This document shows positions 1-8,703 of a DNA stretch of 64,000 nt, piece by piece. Source of the stretch: Streptomyces triticagri. Its GTDB lineage: Bacteria; Actinomycetota; Actinomycetes; Streptomycetales; Streptomycetaceae. The DNA lies in contig NZ_QUAK01000238.1 in the NCBI RefSeq assembly GCF_003429565.1, positions 1-64,000 on the forward strand. The letters are read 5' to 3'. Below the pieces are notes generated by a model, which was not told the DNA's origin, did not search any database, and worked only from the letters and a program-made list of their open reading frames with translations. Position numbers and translations under genes: made by a program. Within the stretch, counting starts at the first letter, position 1, and the number at the start of each line of letters is the position of its first letter.

Positions 1-14
1 AAGCAGTCCATACC

Positions 15-929
15 GTGGCCGAGGCCCCGGCCGCGCCCGCGGAGCCGGCGCCCCTGCAGGACCCCGCACCCCGGCGCCGCCCCGCGCGCCGGGGCCGGGC
101 CCGGTGGCTCGCCGTGGTGCCGTTCTTCGTCTTCCTCGCGGTCGGCTTCGGACTGCCCGCGGGGACCATGGCGTACGGCGCGTTCACCGCGGTCGACCCG
201 GACAGCGGGGCGACCGTGTTCACCACCGACAACATCACCGGATCGCTGTCCGGGGTCTACGCCGGCGGCCTCACCCGCAGTCTCGAACTGTCCCTGATCA
301 CCGCCCTGTTGGCGACCGCCGCCGGCACCGTGATCGCCCAGGCGCTGGTCGCGTCCAAGCGGCCCGCGCTGCGCCGGGCGGTCGTCTCGGCCTGCGGAGT
401 CTTCGCCAACTTCTCCGGTGCGCCCCTGGCGTTCGCCTTCATCGCCACCCTCGGCACCACCGGCACGCTCACCAAGCTGCTCTCGCTCGGATCGACGGGT
501 TTCAGCCTCTACACCTTCACCGGTCTGGTGCTCGCGTACCTGTACTTCATGATTCCGCTGATGGTGGTCACCGTGCTGCCGGCGCTCGACGGTCTGCGCA
601 GTCAGTGGCGGGAGGCCGCAGCCTCCTGCGGCGCCACCCGCGGCCAGTTCTGGCGGCACATCGGCATCCCGGTGCTCACGCCCTCGCTGCTCGGCGGCGC
701 CGTCCTGATGTTCGGCACCGCCTTCGCCTCGCACGCCACCGCTGCCGTCCTGGTCGGCGGCTCCGTCGAGCTGATCACCATCCAGATCGCCAACGCCCTC
801 AACGGCAACGTGCTGGCCGGCCAGGAGAACCTCGCGCTCGCCATGAGCCTCAACATGGTGGTCGTCGCGCTGCTCGTGATGGCCGTCCAGATCCCGCTGC
901 AGCGCAGGAGTGCCCGATGGCTCGGCTGA
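15..929 (+). CDS. ABC transporter permease (MetI-like), possibly 5'-truncated
   Basis: Inner-membrane permease subunit of a binding-protein-dependent importer. About six hydrophobic segments are visible, and the EAA cytoplasmic loop that docks on the ATPase reads EAAASCGATRGQFW near residue 200. The frame is open to the left edge, so the GTG at 15 is only the first visible start and the true one could lie outside the window. Its stop overlaps the next permease by 13 bp, and two permeases plus an ATPase follow the order of spermidine/putrescine, ferric iron and aminoethylphosphonate (MOI-type) systems. The solute-binding gene is not in the window, so the substrate is unknown. Confidence 0.85.
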   Translation: MAEAPAAPAEPAPLQDPAPRRRPARRGRARWLAVVPFFVFLAVGFGLPAGTMAYGAFTAVDPDSGATVFTTDNITGSLSGVYAGGLTRSLELSLITALLATAAGTVIAQALVASKRPALRRAVVSACGVFANFSGAPLAFAFIATLGTTGTLTKLLSLGSTGFSLYTFTGLVLAYLYFMIPLMVVTVLPALDGLRSQWREAAASCGATRGQFWRHIGIPVLTPSLLGGAVLMFGTAFASHATAAVLVGGSVELITIQIANALNGNVLAGQENLALAMSLNMVVVALLVMAVQIPLQRRSARWLG

Positions 930-1762
930 ACACCCGCGCGCCCGTCCTCACGGTCGCCGCGCTCTACTTCCTGGTCCCGATCGCGGCCTCCCTGTGGTTC
1001 ACGATCGACGACACCGACGGCATCAGCTTCGAGGCGTACACCAAGGGCCTCGGCTCCGAAGGGCTGATCACCAGCCTGACGCTCTCGGTGGGGATCGGGC
1101 TCGCCACCGTCGTACTCGGCCTTCTCCTGATGGTGCCCACCATGGTCGCAGTCGCACTGCGGCTGCCGAAGCTGCGCCGTACCGTCGAGACGCTCTGCAT
1201 GATGCCGCTCGTCGTCCCGCCCATCGCCCTCGTCGCCGGCGTCACCTCGGTGCTCGCCTGGCAGCAGGACCTGGCGGCCACCCCGCTCTACGGGACCTTC
1301 CAGGCGCTCATCAACCCGGACTTCCCGCTGATCCTGGTGATCGTCTACACGGTGATGTCCCTGCCGTTCCTGTACCGCTCGCTCGACGCCGGACTGCGTG
1401 CCGTCGATCTGCGCGTCCTGGTGGAGGCCTCGCGCAGCCTCGGCGCCTCCCGGGTGCAATCCCTGTGGCAGGTCGTCGCGCCCAATCTGCGGCAGGCCGT
1501 GATGGGCGGTGCGGTGCTCAGCCTCGCCATGGTGCTCGGCGAGTACTCGGTCGCCTCGGTGCTCGGCTTCCGGCCGTTCGCCGTGTGGATGGTCGAGGCC
1601 GGCGACAGCGAGGCCCAGCTGTCCGTCGCCGCGGCGATGCTCAGCCTGCTCTTCACCTGGGGGCTGCTGCTCCTGCTCACCGCGCTCGCCGGCGGGCGCA
1701 CCCGTACGTCCCGTACGCCCCGCACGTCTCGTACGCCCCGCACGCAAAGGAAGACCTCATGA
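917..1762 (+). CDS. ABC transporter permease (MetI-like), second subunit
   Basis: Partner permease of 281 residues with about six membrane segments and an EAA-type loop (VEASRSLGASRVQSLWQ). The ATG at 917 is chosen because it gives a normal first membrane helix and the 13-bp overlap typical of a translationally coupled operon; the frame is open much further upstream but only as a shadow of the first permease. The C-terminus ends in a basic tail built from a short repeat of Arg-Thr/Ser-Pro units (about residues 264-281), encoded by an imperfect tandem repeat around 1695-1745. The stop overlaps the ATPase start as ATGA. Confidence 0.87.
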   Translation: MARLNTRAPVLTVAALYFLVPIAASLWFTIDDTDGISFEAYTKGLGSEGLITSLTLSVGIGLATVVLGLLLMVPTMVAVALRLPKLRRTVETLCMMPLVVPPIALVAGVTSVLAWQQDLAATPLYGTFQALINPDFPLILVIVYTVMSLPFLYRSLDAGLRAVDLRVLVEASRSLGASRVQSLWQVVAPNLRQAVMGGAVLSLAMVLGEYSVASVLGFRPFAVWMVEAGDSEAQLSVAAAMLSLLFTWGLLLLLTALAGGRTRTSRTPRTSRTPRTQRKTS

Positions 1763-2823
1763 CCGTCCCCGTGCAACTCAAGCAATTGCGCCGGGAGTTC
1801 GGCTCCACCACGGCGCTCTCCGGGCTCGACCTGGACATCGCCGCGGGCGAGCTGGTCGCGCTGCTCGGACCGTCCGGCTGCGGCAAGACCACCGCCCTGC
1901 GCATCATCGCGGGCTTCGAGTCGGCCGACAGCGGCGAACTCCTGATGGACGGCCAGGACGTCACCGACGTGCCGGCCCACCGGCGCGACATCGGCATGGT
2001 CTTCCAGTCGTACAGCCTCTTCCCGAACATGACGGCCGCCGAGAACGTCAGCTACGGACTGCGGGTGCGCGGCGCCTCCGCGGCCGAACGCACCTCCCGT
2101 GCCCACGAGTTGCTCGAACTCGTCGGCCTTCCCGGCCGCGAGGGCGCCTACCCGCACCAGCTCTCCGGCGGCCAGCAGCAGCGCGTCGCGCTGGCCCGCG
2201 CCCTCGCCGTACGGCCCAAGGTGCTGCTCCTGGACGAGCCGCTGTCCGCGCTCGACGCCAAGGTCCGCCTCAACCTCCGCGAGGAGATCCGCCGCATCCA
2301 GCTCGAACTCGGCATCACCACCGTCTTCGTCACGCACGACCAGGAGGAGGCGCTGTCCATGGCGGACCGGGTCGCCGTGATGAAGGACGGCCGGCTCGAA
2401 CAGTGCGCCGCGCCCAGCGAGTTGTACGACCGCCCGGCCACCCCCTTCGTCGCGGAGTTCGTCGGCACCATGAACCGGCTGCCCGCCGTGATGAGCGACG
2501 GCAGCACCGTCGAGCTGCTCGGCCGGCGGCTGCCCGCGCACGGAGAGCGGGAGTTCGCCGCCGGGACCGCCGTCGACGTACTCCTGCGACCCGAAGGCCT
2601 CGCAGTGGCGGGCCCGGACGCCGAGGGCGAGCCGGCCACCGTACGCGTCGCCACCTTCCTCGGGCCGACCACCCGACTGCTCCTGACCACCGAGTCCGGG
2701 ACGGCCGTCAAGGCCGACCTGCCGAGCCGGGACGCGGGCGCACTCGCCCCCGGCTCCCGCTGCACGATCCGTCCGCACGACAAGTCCGTGCTCGTCGCCG
2801 AGGTCGAATCCGAACAGACCTGA
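1759..2823 (+). CDS. ABC transporter ATP-binding protein with TOBE-like C-terminus
   Basis: ATPase of the importer, 354 residues. Walker A GPSGCGKTT near residue 38, Q-loop in VFQSYSLFPNM, signature LSGGQQQR, Walker B VLLLDEP, and switch His in VTHDQEEAL. The last 120 residues form the regulatory beta domain of MalK/PotA/FbpC-type ATPases, including the LLRPEG motif. The ATG at 1759 overlaps the preceding stop by 4 bp. The length fits the carbohydrate/polyamine/iron importer class (about 350 residues). The substrate cannot be set from the ATPase alone; the adjacent secreted phosphoesterase-like protein suggests a phosphorus-containing or polar organic solute (inference). Confidence 0.9.
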   Translation: MTVPVQLKQLRREFGSTTALSGLDLDIAAGELVALLGPSGCGKTTALRIIAGFESADSGELLMDGQDVTDVPAHRRDIGMVFQSYSLFPNMTAAENVSYGLRVRGASAAERTSRAHELLELVGLPGREGAYPHQLSGGQQQRVALARALAVRPKVLLLDEPLSALDAKVRLNLREEIRRIQLELGITTVFVTHDQEEALSMADRVAVMKDGRLEQCAAPSELYDRPATPFVAEFVGTMNRLPAVMSDGSTVELLGRRLPAHGEREFAAGTAVDVLLRPEGLAVAGPDAEGEPATVRVATFLGPTTRLLLTTESGTAVKADLPSRDAGALAPGSRCTIRPHDKSVLVAEVESEQT

Positions 2824-2860
2824 CGCGACCGCGCACCGCCCACAAGGAGTGACCCCCCTC

Positions 2861-3823
2861 GTGACTGTCACACGGCGCATCTTCCTCACCGTGGCCGCCA
2901 CCGCCGTGGCCGCCGCGACCACCACCGCATCCGCCCAGGCCGGACCCGACGCGGCACCCCGCGCGGCCGGTGAATTGCGCGTGCTCACCATGAACCTGTG
3001 GCACGGCGGAGCACAGGTGAACGACGGCCTGGACAAGCAGGTCGCCGTCATCGAGAAGCACAAGCCGGACGTCGTCGGCCTCCAGGAGACCTCCGGCCAC
3101 GCGGCGAAGGACCTCGCCGAGCGGCTCGGCTGGGACCACTGGCAGTCCGACGGCAGCCTCGGCGTGATCAGCCGGCACCCGATCACCTCGGACGCCGAGA
3201 CCATCGGCGGGGGTGCGGGCGCGGGCGTACGCATCCGCATCGACGAGTCCACCGGCCAGGAGGTCGAGCTGTGGACGGCCCACCTCGGCTACACGCCGTA
3301 CGGGCCGTACGACGCCTGCTTCGACCAGATGCCGGTCGACACGATCATGGAGCGGGAGGCGGAGTCCGGCCGCACCGGCCAGGCCACCGAGCTCGCCGAG
3401 AAGCTGGAGGGCAAGATCGCGGACGCGGACGACACCCCGGTGCTGCTCGTCGGCGACTTCAACTCGCCCTCGCATCTGGACTGGACGGACGCCAACCAGC
3501 ACTGCGGCTACGGGCAGATCGACTGGCCCGCCACGAAGATCGTCGCCGACGCGGGCATGACCGACTCCTACCGCCAGGCCCACCCGGACCCGGCCGCCGA
3601 CCCCGCCACCACCTGGTCGCCCATCTACCCGAACCACGACGGCTCCACGGGCGACCCCGAGCCGCAGGACCGGATCGACTTCATCACCTACGCGGGCAGC
3701 AAGCTCGGCGTCCAGGACTCCTCGGTGATCCTCGAGGGCGATCCGAAGCCGTATCCGGACCACGCCGACAACGCCTGGCCGACGGACCACGCGGCGGTAC
3801 TCACCACCTTCTCGGTGAGCTGA
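2861..3823 (+). CDS. Secreted endonuclease/exonuclease/phosphatase family protein
   Basis: Metal-dependent phosphoesterase fold of the DNase I/sphingomyelinase superfamily. After a signal peptide with twin Arg (TRRIFLTVAATAVAA, residues 4-18) come the family motifs: VLTMNLWHGG, VVGLQE (metal Glu), VLLVGDFNSPSHLDWT (GDFN) and a C-terminal TDHAAV in place of SDH. GTG at 2861 is preferred over GTG 2849 because AAGGAG (2844-2849) then sits 11 bases upstream. It follows the ABC importer by 37 bp and probably belongs to the operon. A role in releasing an importable solute from a phosphodiester outside the cell is inference. Confidence 0.85.
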   Translation: MTVTRRIFLTVAATAVAAATTTASAQAGPDAAPRAAGELRVLTMNLWHGGAQVNDGLDKQVAVIEKHKPDVVGLQETSGHAAKDLAERLGWDHWQSDGSLGVISRHPITSDAETIGGGAGAGVRIRIDESTGQEVELWTAHLGYTPYGPYDACFDQMPVDTIMEREAESGRTGQATELAEKLEGKIADADDTPVLLVGDFNSPSHLDWTDANQHCGYGQIDWPATKIVADAGMTDSYRQAHPDPAADPATTWSPIYPNHDGSTGDPEPQDRIDFITYAGSKLGVQDSSVILEGDPKPYPDHADNAWPTDHAAVLTTFSVS

Positions 3824-3867
3824 CTCTCCTCGTACTGGTACGTACGAAGAACGGCTCGTACGTACGA

Positions 3868-3910
3868 AGAACGGCGTCGCCCCGCGTGAGGTGCGGGACG
3901 ACGCCGTTCT
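3868..3910. terminator. Strong bidirectional terminator between EEP gene and murA
   Basis: Perfect 12-bp arms (3868-3879 and 3899-3910) with an inner 5-bp CCCGC/GCGGG extension and a short loop. It lies between convergent genes. Just upstream, CGTACGAAGAACGG occurs twice (3841-3854 and 3861-3874), the second copy forming part of the left arm. Confidence 0.8.
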
Positions 3911-3926
3911 CTCGTGGTCGGGGGAG

Positions 3927-5273
3927 CTACACCAGCGCCCCGCCCGGCAGTTCGACCTTCGCGCCGAGCTCCATGAGCTTGTCCATGAAGTTCTCGTAGC
4001 CGCGGTTGATCAGGTCGATGCCGTGCACCCGGGAGGTGCCCTGCGCCGCCAGCGCCGCGATCAGATACGAGAAGCCGCCGCGCAGGTCGGGGATGACCAG
4101 GTCGGCGCCCTGGAGTTTGGTGGGGCCGCTGACCACCGCGGAGTGCAGGAAGTTGCGCTGCCCGAAACGGCAGTCGCTGCCGCCGAGGCACTCCCGGTAC
4201 AGCTGGATGTGGGCGCCCATCTGATTGAGCGCGGAGGTGAAGCCGAGCCGCGACTCGTACACCGTCTCGTGCACGATCGACAGGCCGGTGGCCTGGGTGA
4301 GGGCGACGACGAGCGGCTGCTGCCAGTCCGTCTGGAAGCCCGGGTGGACGTCCGTCTCCAGCGCTATCGACTTCAGGTTCCCGCCCGGGTGCCAGAAGCG
4401 GATGCCCTCGTCGCCGATCTCGAAGGCGCCGCCGACCTTCCGGTATGTGTTCAGGAACGTCATCATCGAGCGCTGCTGGGCGCCGCGCACGTAGATGTTG
4501 CCCTCGGTGGCGAGCGCCGCGGACGCCCAGGAGGCGGCCTCGAGGCGGTCGGGCAGCGCGGCGTGGTTGTAGCCGCCGAGCTGGTCGACACCGGTGACCC
4601 GGATCGTCCGGTCGGTGTCCATCGCGATGATCGCGCCCATCTTCTGCAGGACGCAGATCAGGTCCTCGATCTCCGGCTCGACCGCCGCGTTCGACAGCTC
4701 TGTGACGCCCTCGGCGAGCACCGCCGTCAGAAGCACCTGCTCGGTCGCGCCGACCGACGGGTAGGGCAGCTCGATCTTGGTGCCGCGCAGCCGCTGCGGG
4801 GCCTCCAGGTACTGGCCGTCCGCCCGCTTCTCGATCGTCGCGCCGAACTGCCGCAGCACCTCGAAGTGGAAGTCGATCGGCCGGCCGCCGATGTCGCAGC
4901 CGCCGAGGCCCGGGATGAAGGCGTGGCCGAGGCGGTGCAGGAGCGGGCCACAGAACAGGATCGGGATCCGCGAGGAACCGGCGTGCGCGTCGATGTCCGC
5001 GACGTTCGCGCTCTCCACGTGCGACGGGTCCATGACCAGCTCGCCCGGCTCGTCACCGGGACGGACGGTCACCCCGTGCAGCTGCAGCAGGCCGCGTACG
5101 ACGCGTACATCACGGATGTCCGGGACGTTGCGCAGCCGGCTCGGACCACTGCCGAGCAGCGCGGCGACCATGGCCTTGGGGACCAGGTTCTTCGCGCCGC
5201 GGACGCGGATCTCGCCCTCCAGCGGGGTCCCGCCGTGGACAAGCAGTACGTCGTCATTGCCGTTGACGGTCAT
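3927..5273 (-). CDS. murA: UDP-N-acetylglucosamine 1-carboxyvinyltransferase
   Basis: First committed enzyme of peptidoglycan synthesis: transfers enolpyruvate from PEP to UDP-GlcNAc in the cytoplasm. The 448-residue protein has the EPSP-synthase-like double fold, with the N-terminal substrate motif RGAKNLVPK (residues 25-33) in place of the usual GAKNA, and the PEP-reactive cysteine in PGLGGCDIGGRPIDFH (Cys126, equivalent to E. coli Cys115), so it should be fosfomycin-sensitive by that criterion. The ATG at 5273 gives the normal family length; the frame remains open upstream only as a shadow of yqgE. Divergent from yqgE across 295 bp. Confidence 0.93.
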   Translation of the reverse strand: MTVNGNDDVLLVHGGTPLEGEIRVRGAKNLVPKAMVAALLGSGPSRLRNVPDIRDVRVVRGLLQLHGVTVRPGDEPGELVMDPSHVESANVADIDAHAGSSRIPILFCGPLLHRLGHAFIPGLGGCDIGGRPIDFHFEVLRQFGATIEKRADGQYLEAPQRLRGTKIELPYPSVGATEQVLLTAVLAEGVTELSNAAVEPEIEDLICVLQKMGAIIAMDTDRTIRVTGVDQLGGYNHAALPDRLEAASWASAALATEGNIYVRGAQQRSMMTFLNTYRKVGGAFEIGDEGIRFWHPGGNLKSIALETDVHPGFQTDWQQPLVVALTQATGLSIVHETVYESRLGFTSALNQMGAHIQLYRECLGGSDCRFGQRNFLHSAVVSGPTKLQGADLVIPDLRGGFSYLIAALAAQGTSRVHGIDLINRGYENFMDKLMELGAKVELPGGALV

Positions 5274-5568
5274 GTATCTCGCGTTCCGGTGAGGTGGGCT
5301 GAGGGCGTTGGGCTGTGGAGTCCCGGGCGCAAGCGTAATGGGCGTCAACCCCCTTCCTGTAAGGGCGAGGGCGACCGAAGCCGTTTCGGATCGCGAACCG
5401 ACACGAGCGGTGCACCGGCCGCCGCACAGGGTCACCGGATCGCGGTCGTGACGGGTGGGAGGCGCGGGGCGGGCGCAGCGATGCGGATGCGGGCGCTGCC
5501 AGCGGATTGAGGCGCTCGGCGGGCGCTTGTGGCCGTTGCCTCCCCACCGGGCGGCAAGATGCGGGATC
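5274..5568. promoter_or_regulatory. Divergent murA/yqgE intergenic region
   Basis: A 295-bp region that should carry both promoters. On the minus strand a TTGACG hexamer (near 5341-5346) is a plausible murA -35, but I see no convincing -10 at the right spacing. No RNA element recognised. Confidence 0.35.
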
Positions 5569-6165
5569 ATGTCTCGCATGACCGAGGTGTCCTCGCTCAC
5601 AGGGCGGTTGCTCGTGGCCACGCCTGCCCTGGCGGACCCGAATTTCGACCGGGCCGTGGTGCTCGTCCTCGACCACGACGAGGAGGGCTCCCTCGGTGTC
5701 GTCCTCAACCGTCCTACGCCCGTCGGGGTCGACGACATTCTGGAGGGCTGGGCCTCGCTGACCGGGGAGCCCGGTGTCGTCTTCCAGGGCGGTCCCGTCT
5801 CGCTCGACTCGGCGCTCGGGGTCGGCGTCGTGCCCGGCGACGACCACACCGGGCCGCGGCCCGGTGCGCGCGATCCCGTCGGCTGGCGCCGGGTGCACGG
5901 CGCGATCGGACTCGTGGATCTGGAGACCCCACCGGAACTGCTCGCCGCGGCCCTCGGCTCGCTGCGGATCTTCGCCGGATACGCGGGGTGGGGCCCGGGG
6001 CAACTGGAGGACGAACTGACCGAGGGCGCCTGGTACGTGGTCGACTCCGAGCCGGGGGACGTCTCCTCACCGGTGCCGGAAGGGCTGTGGCGATCCGTAC
6101 TGCGCAGACAGCGCAGCGAGCTCGCGATGGTCGCCACATATCCGGACGATCCCTCCCTCAACTGA
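5569..6165 (+). CDS. YqgE/AlgH family protein
   Basis: Conserved bacterial protein of unknown biochemical role (Pfam DUF179). Family hallmarks are clear: an N-terminal SLTGRLLVATPAL followed by DPNFDRAVVLVLDHDEEGSLG, then VVLNRPTP, FQGGPV and a C-terminal GYAGWGPGQLEDE. It is 198 residues from ATG 5569; ATG 5578, three codons later, would give a length nearer the usual 190 and cannot be excluded. Soluble, no signal peptide. A murA-yqgE-DUF3039 order is one I remember for streptomycetes, so I regard it as core. Confidence 0.9.
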   Translation: MSRMTEVSSLTGRLLVATPALADPNFDRAVVLVLDHDEEGSLGVVLNRPTPVGVDDILEGWASLTGEPGVVFQGGPVSLDSALGVGVVPGDDHTGPRPGARDPVGWRRVHGAIGLVDLETPPELLAAALGSLRIFAGYAGWGPGQLEDELTEGAWYVVDSEPGDVSSPVPEGLWRSVLRRQRSELAMVATYPDDPSLN

Positions 6166-6286
6166 CCGGCGACCGGCCTGTCCCCGGCGGCCTCCCGCTG
6201 TCCGCGCGGATGCGCGCCGCCCCGGCGCGGCATCGGTGGCAGCTGTCGCTGCGGGCAGCTCCGGCGCCTGGGTACCCTTGGCAGTT

Positions 6287-6589
6287 ATGAGCACTCTCGA
6301 GCCCGAGCGCGGGGCAGGTACGGGGACCCTCGTAGAGCCGACGCCGCAGACGTCGCACGGAGACGGCGACCACGAGCGCTACGCCCACTACGTCCAGAAG
6401 GACAAGATCATGGCGAGCGCGCTCGACGGTTCGCCCGTCGTCGCACTCTGCGGCAAGGTCTGGGTCCCGGGCCGCGACCCGAAGAAGTACCCGGTGTGCC
6501 CCATGTGCAAGGAGATCTACGAGTCCATGGGCGCCGGCGGAGACGGCGACAAGGGCGGCCAGGGCGGCAAGGGCGGCGACAAGAAGTAG
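6287..6589 (+). CDS. DUF3039 family small protein
   Basis: A 100-residue actinobacterial protein of unknown function. The core YAHYVQKDKIMASALDGSPVVALCGKVWVP is followed by DPKKYPVCPMCKEIYESM, so a CPMC pair plus the upstream Cys in ALCGK suggests a small zinc site. The C-terminus is a Gly/Lys/Asp-rich tail. A -10-like TACCCT at 6273-6278 ends only 8 bases before the ATG, so the transcript is probably leaderless, which is common in Streptomyces (inference). Confidence 0.85.
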   Translation: MSTLEPERGAGTGTLVEPTPQTSHGDGDHERYAHYVQKDKIMASALDGSPVVALCGKVWVPGRDPKKYPVCPMCKEIYESMGAGGDGDKGGQGGKGGDKK

Positions 6590-6620
6590 CCCGCCAGGGC
6601 CCCGGCACCGCTCGGGGGAT

Positions 6621-6646
6621 CCGTCCCGGACCGCGGTCCGGGACGG
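6621..6646. terminator. Palindromic terminator after DUF3039 gene
   Basis: A perfect 26-bp inverted repeat with 13-bp arms meeting at CG|CG, starting 31 bp after the stop codon. No T-tract follows, as is usual for streptomycete hairpin terminators. Confidence 0.7.
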
Positions 6647-6761
6647 ACGCTCCCGGGTGACCCGTGAGGTCCGCCCCTGCCGTCAAGTCCCCTCGTCAGG
6701 GCCATGATCCGGTCGACGGGGGTGCTGTCCCACCGCCTCGGTGGCGTGGCAGGCTCGCCCC

Positions 6762-8393
6762 ATGACAGATCCCGGAATCATCCCGGCACCGCGCGCCCGG
6801 CGCGCCACCCCGGGAGACTTCGTACTCGACGAGCACACCGTCATCGACGCGGGCCCCGGCACCGAGGGCACCGCACGCTGGCTGCGCGGCACGGTCGGCG
6901 CCGCCACCGGACTCCCGCTCGCCCCCGGGGCGGCCGGCGACCCGCACGCGGTGCGCCTGCGCATCGACCCCGAGGGAGCCGGTGCACCCGGGCCCGAGGG
7001 CTACCGGCTCGATGTCGCGCCCAGCGGCGTCACCATCCTCGGCGGCGGTGCGGCCGGCGTCTTCTGGGGTGCGCAGACGCTGCGGCAACTGGTGGGACCC
7101 GAAGCCTTCCGCCGGGCCCCCGTCGCGCAGCGGCAGTGGATCCTGCCCGGCACCTCCATCGAGGACCGGCCGCGCTTCCGCTGGCGCGGCAGCATGCTCG
7201 ACGTGGCACGGCACTTCATGCCCAAGGACGGTGTCCTTCGCTTCATCGACCTCCTTGCCGCGCACAAGCTGAACGTCTTCCACTTCCATCTCACCGACGA
7301 CCAGGGCTGGCGCGTCGAGATCAAGCGCCACCCGAAGCTCACCGAGCACGCGTCCTGGCGCTCCCGCACCAAGTACGGCCACCGCGCCTCACCGCTGTGG
7401 GAGGACAGGCCGCACGGCGGCTACTACACCCAGGACGACATCCGCGAGATCGTCGCCTACGCGGCCGAACGGCATATCAGCGTCGTCCCCGAAGTGGACA
7501 TCCCGGGCCACTCGCAGGCCGCGATCTCCGCATACCCCGAGCTCGGCAACACCGACGTCATCGACACCACCACCCTCTCCGTCTGGGACTCCTGGGGCGT
7601 GACACCGAACGTACTCGCGCCCACTGACAACGTCCTTCGCTTCTACGAGGGCGTCTTCGAGGAGCTCCTCGAACTCTTCCCGTCGACCTTCGTGCACGTC
7701 GGCGGCGACGAGTGCCCGAAGGACCAGTGGAAGCAGTCCCCGGCGGCGCAGGCCCGCATCGAGGAACTGGGCCTCGCCGACGAGGACGAGCTCCAGTCCT
7801 GGTTTATCCGGCACTTCGACACCTGGCTCGCCGAGCGCGGCCGCCGGCTCATCGGCTGGGACGAGATCCTCGAGGGCGGCCTCGCACCCGGCGCCACGGT
7901 CTCCTCCTGGCGCGGCTACGCGGGCGGCATCGCGGCGGCACAGTCGGGCCACGACGTCGTCATGTGCCCCGAACAGCAGGTGTACTTGGACCACCGGCAG
8001 CACGGCGGCGAGAGCGAGCCGGTGCCCATCGGATACGTCCGCACCCTCGAGGACGTCTACCGATTCGAGCCCGTACCACCGCAGTTGACGCCGGAACAGG
8101 CACGGCACGTCCTGGGCACCCAGGCCAACCTCTGGACCGAGGTGATGGACAGCCAGGCGCGCGTGGACTACCAGGCGTTCCCACGGCTCGCCGCCTTCAG
8201 TGAGGTCGCCTGGAGCACGCTGCCCGCCTCCGAGGAGCGGGATTTCGCCGAGTTCGAGGACCGGATGACCGCCCACTACGCGCGACTTGACGCGCTCGGC
8301 GTCGGATACCGGCCGCCCGGCGGCCCGTTGCCGTGGCAGCAGCGGCCGGGCGTTCTCGGACGTCCGATCGAGGGAGCGCCCCCGAACGTGTGA
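6762..8393 (+). CDS. Beta-N-acetylhexosaminidase, glycoside hydrolase family 20
   Basis: Removes terminal beta-linked GlcNAc/GalNAc by substrate-assisted catalysis. The first 140 residues form the GH20b accessory domain; the catalytic barrel begins around SIEDRPRFRWRGSMLDVARHF. The catalytic Asp-Glu pair is in HVGGDECPKDQW (Asp316, Glu317), and the barrel motifs HFHLTDDQGWR and VPEVDIPGHS are intact. ATG 6762 is favoured; no signal peptide is seen, so the enzyme may be cytoplasmic and act on imported chitobiose or cell-wall fragments (inference). 543 residues is normal for the family. No regulatory gene adjoins it. Confidence 0.93.
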   Translation: MTDPGIIPAPRARRATPGDFVLDEHTVIDAGPGTEGTARWLRGTVGAATGLPLAPGAAGDPHAVRLRIDPEGAGAPGPEGYRLDVAPSGVTILGGGAAGVFWGAQTLRQLVGPEAFRRAPVAQRQWILPGTSIEDRPRFRWRGSMLDVARHFMPKDGVLRFIDLLAAHKLNVFHFHLTDDQGWRVEIKRHPKLTEHASWRSRTKYGHRASPLWEDRPHGGYYTQDDIREIVAYAAERHISVVPEVDIPGHSQAAISAYPELGNTDVIDTTTLSVWDSWGVTPNVLAPTDNVLRFYEGVFEELLELFPSTFVHVGGDECPKDQWKQSPAAQARIEELGLADEDELQSWFIRHFDTWLAERGRRLIGWDEILEGGLAPGATVSSWRGYAGGIAAAQSGHDVVMCPEQQVYLDHRQHGGESEPVPIGYVRTLEDVYRFEPVPPQLTPEQARHVLGTQANLWTEVMDSQARVDYQAFPRLAAFSEVAWSTLPASEERDFAEFEDRMTAHYARLDALGVGYRPPGGPLPWQQRPGVLGRPIEGAPPNV

Positions 8394-8411
8394 GTGTCCC
8401 GCCGGGGGCAC

Positions 8412-8435
8412 GTCCCAGGGGTGCGGCCCTGGGAC
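8412..8435 (+). terminator. Hairpin terminator of hexosaminidase gene
   Basis: Arms GTCCCAGGG and CCCTGGGAC with a 6-base loop, 18 bp after the stop. Confidence 0.7.
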
Positions 8436-8530
8436 TCTGGGGGCTGCGGAGAAGCCCGTGGCCGTGCGGGAAACGCAGAACGATGCAGAACACGGACAAG
8501 GGTCGGCAAAGCGCCACAAGCGCAGCTCAG

Positions 8531-8555
8531 GGCCCGTATCGGATGAATACGGGCC
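8531..8555. promoter_or_regulatory. Inverted repeat, terminator or operator
   Basis: Nine-bp arms GGCCCGTAT and ATACGGGCC around CGGATGA. It lies 150 bp before the molybdenum hydroxylase operon, next to an AT-richer stretch, so an operator is as likely as a second terminator. Confidence 0.45.
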
Positions 8556-8703
8556 TACCTTACGAAGGGGCTGGAACAGCTCGTACCGGACCCGTTCGTC
8601 GGCGGGCCCGGAAGATGTGCCAGAGTTGCCACGTCCAGCTGTGGAGCACGTACCGTACGGCGGAACGAGCCCGACGGGCAGGGCACTGGGAAGGGGCAGC
8701 CGG

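Larger units (their letters stand above)
8394..8703. other. Intergenic region between hexosaminidase and molybdenum hydroxylase operon
   Basis: No gene. It holds a hairpin with 9-bp arms at 8412-8435 (terminator of the hexosaminidase gene), a second hairpin at 8531-8555 with arms GGCCCGTAT/ATACGGGCC that may instead be an operator, and a short TACCTTACGAAGG stretch just after it that could be part of a promoter for the downstream operon. Confidence 0.5.

Noticed and set aside
602-1747. Long open frame on the minus strand opposite the permeases
   Set aside because: Arg/Gly/His-rich translation without domain pattern; shadow of the plus-strand permease genes caused by high third-position GC.
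8287-8703. Upstream extension of the FAD-binding subunit frame
   Set aside because: Overlaps the hexosaminidase gene and two hairpins; the TTG at 8704 has a good ribosome site and matches the family N-terminus.
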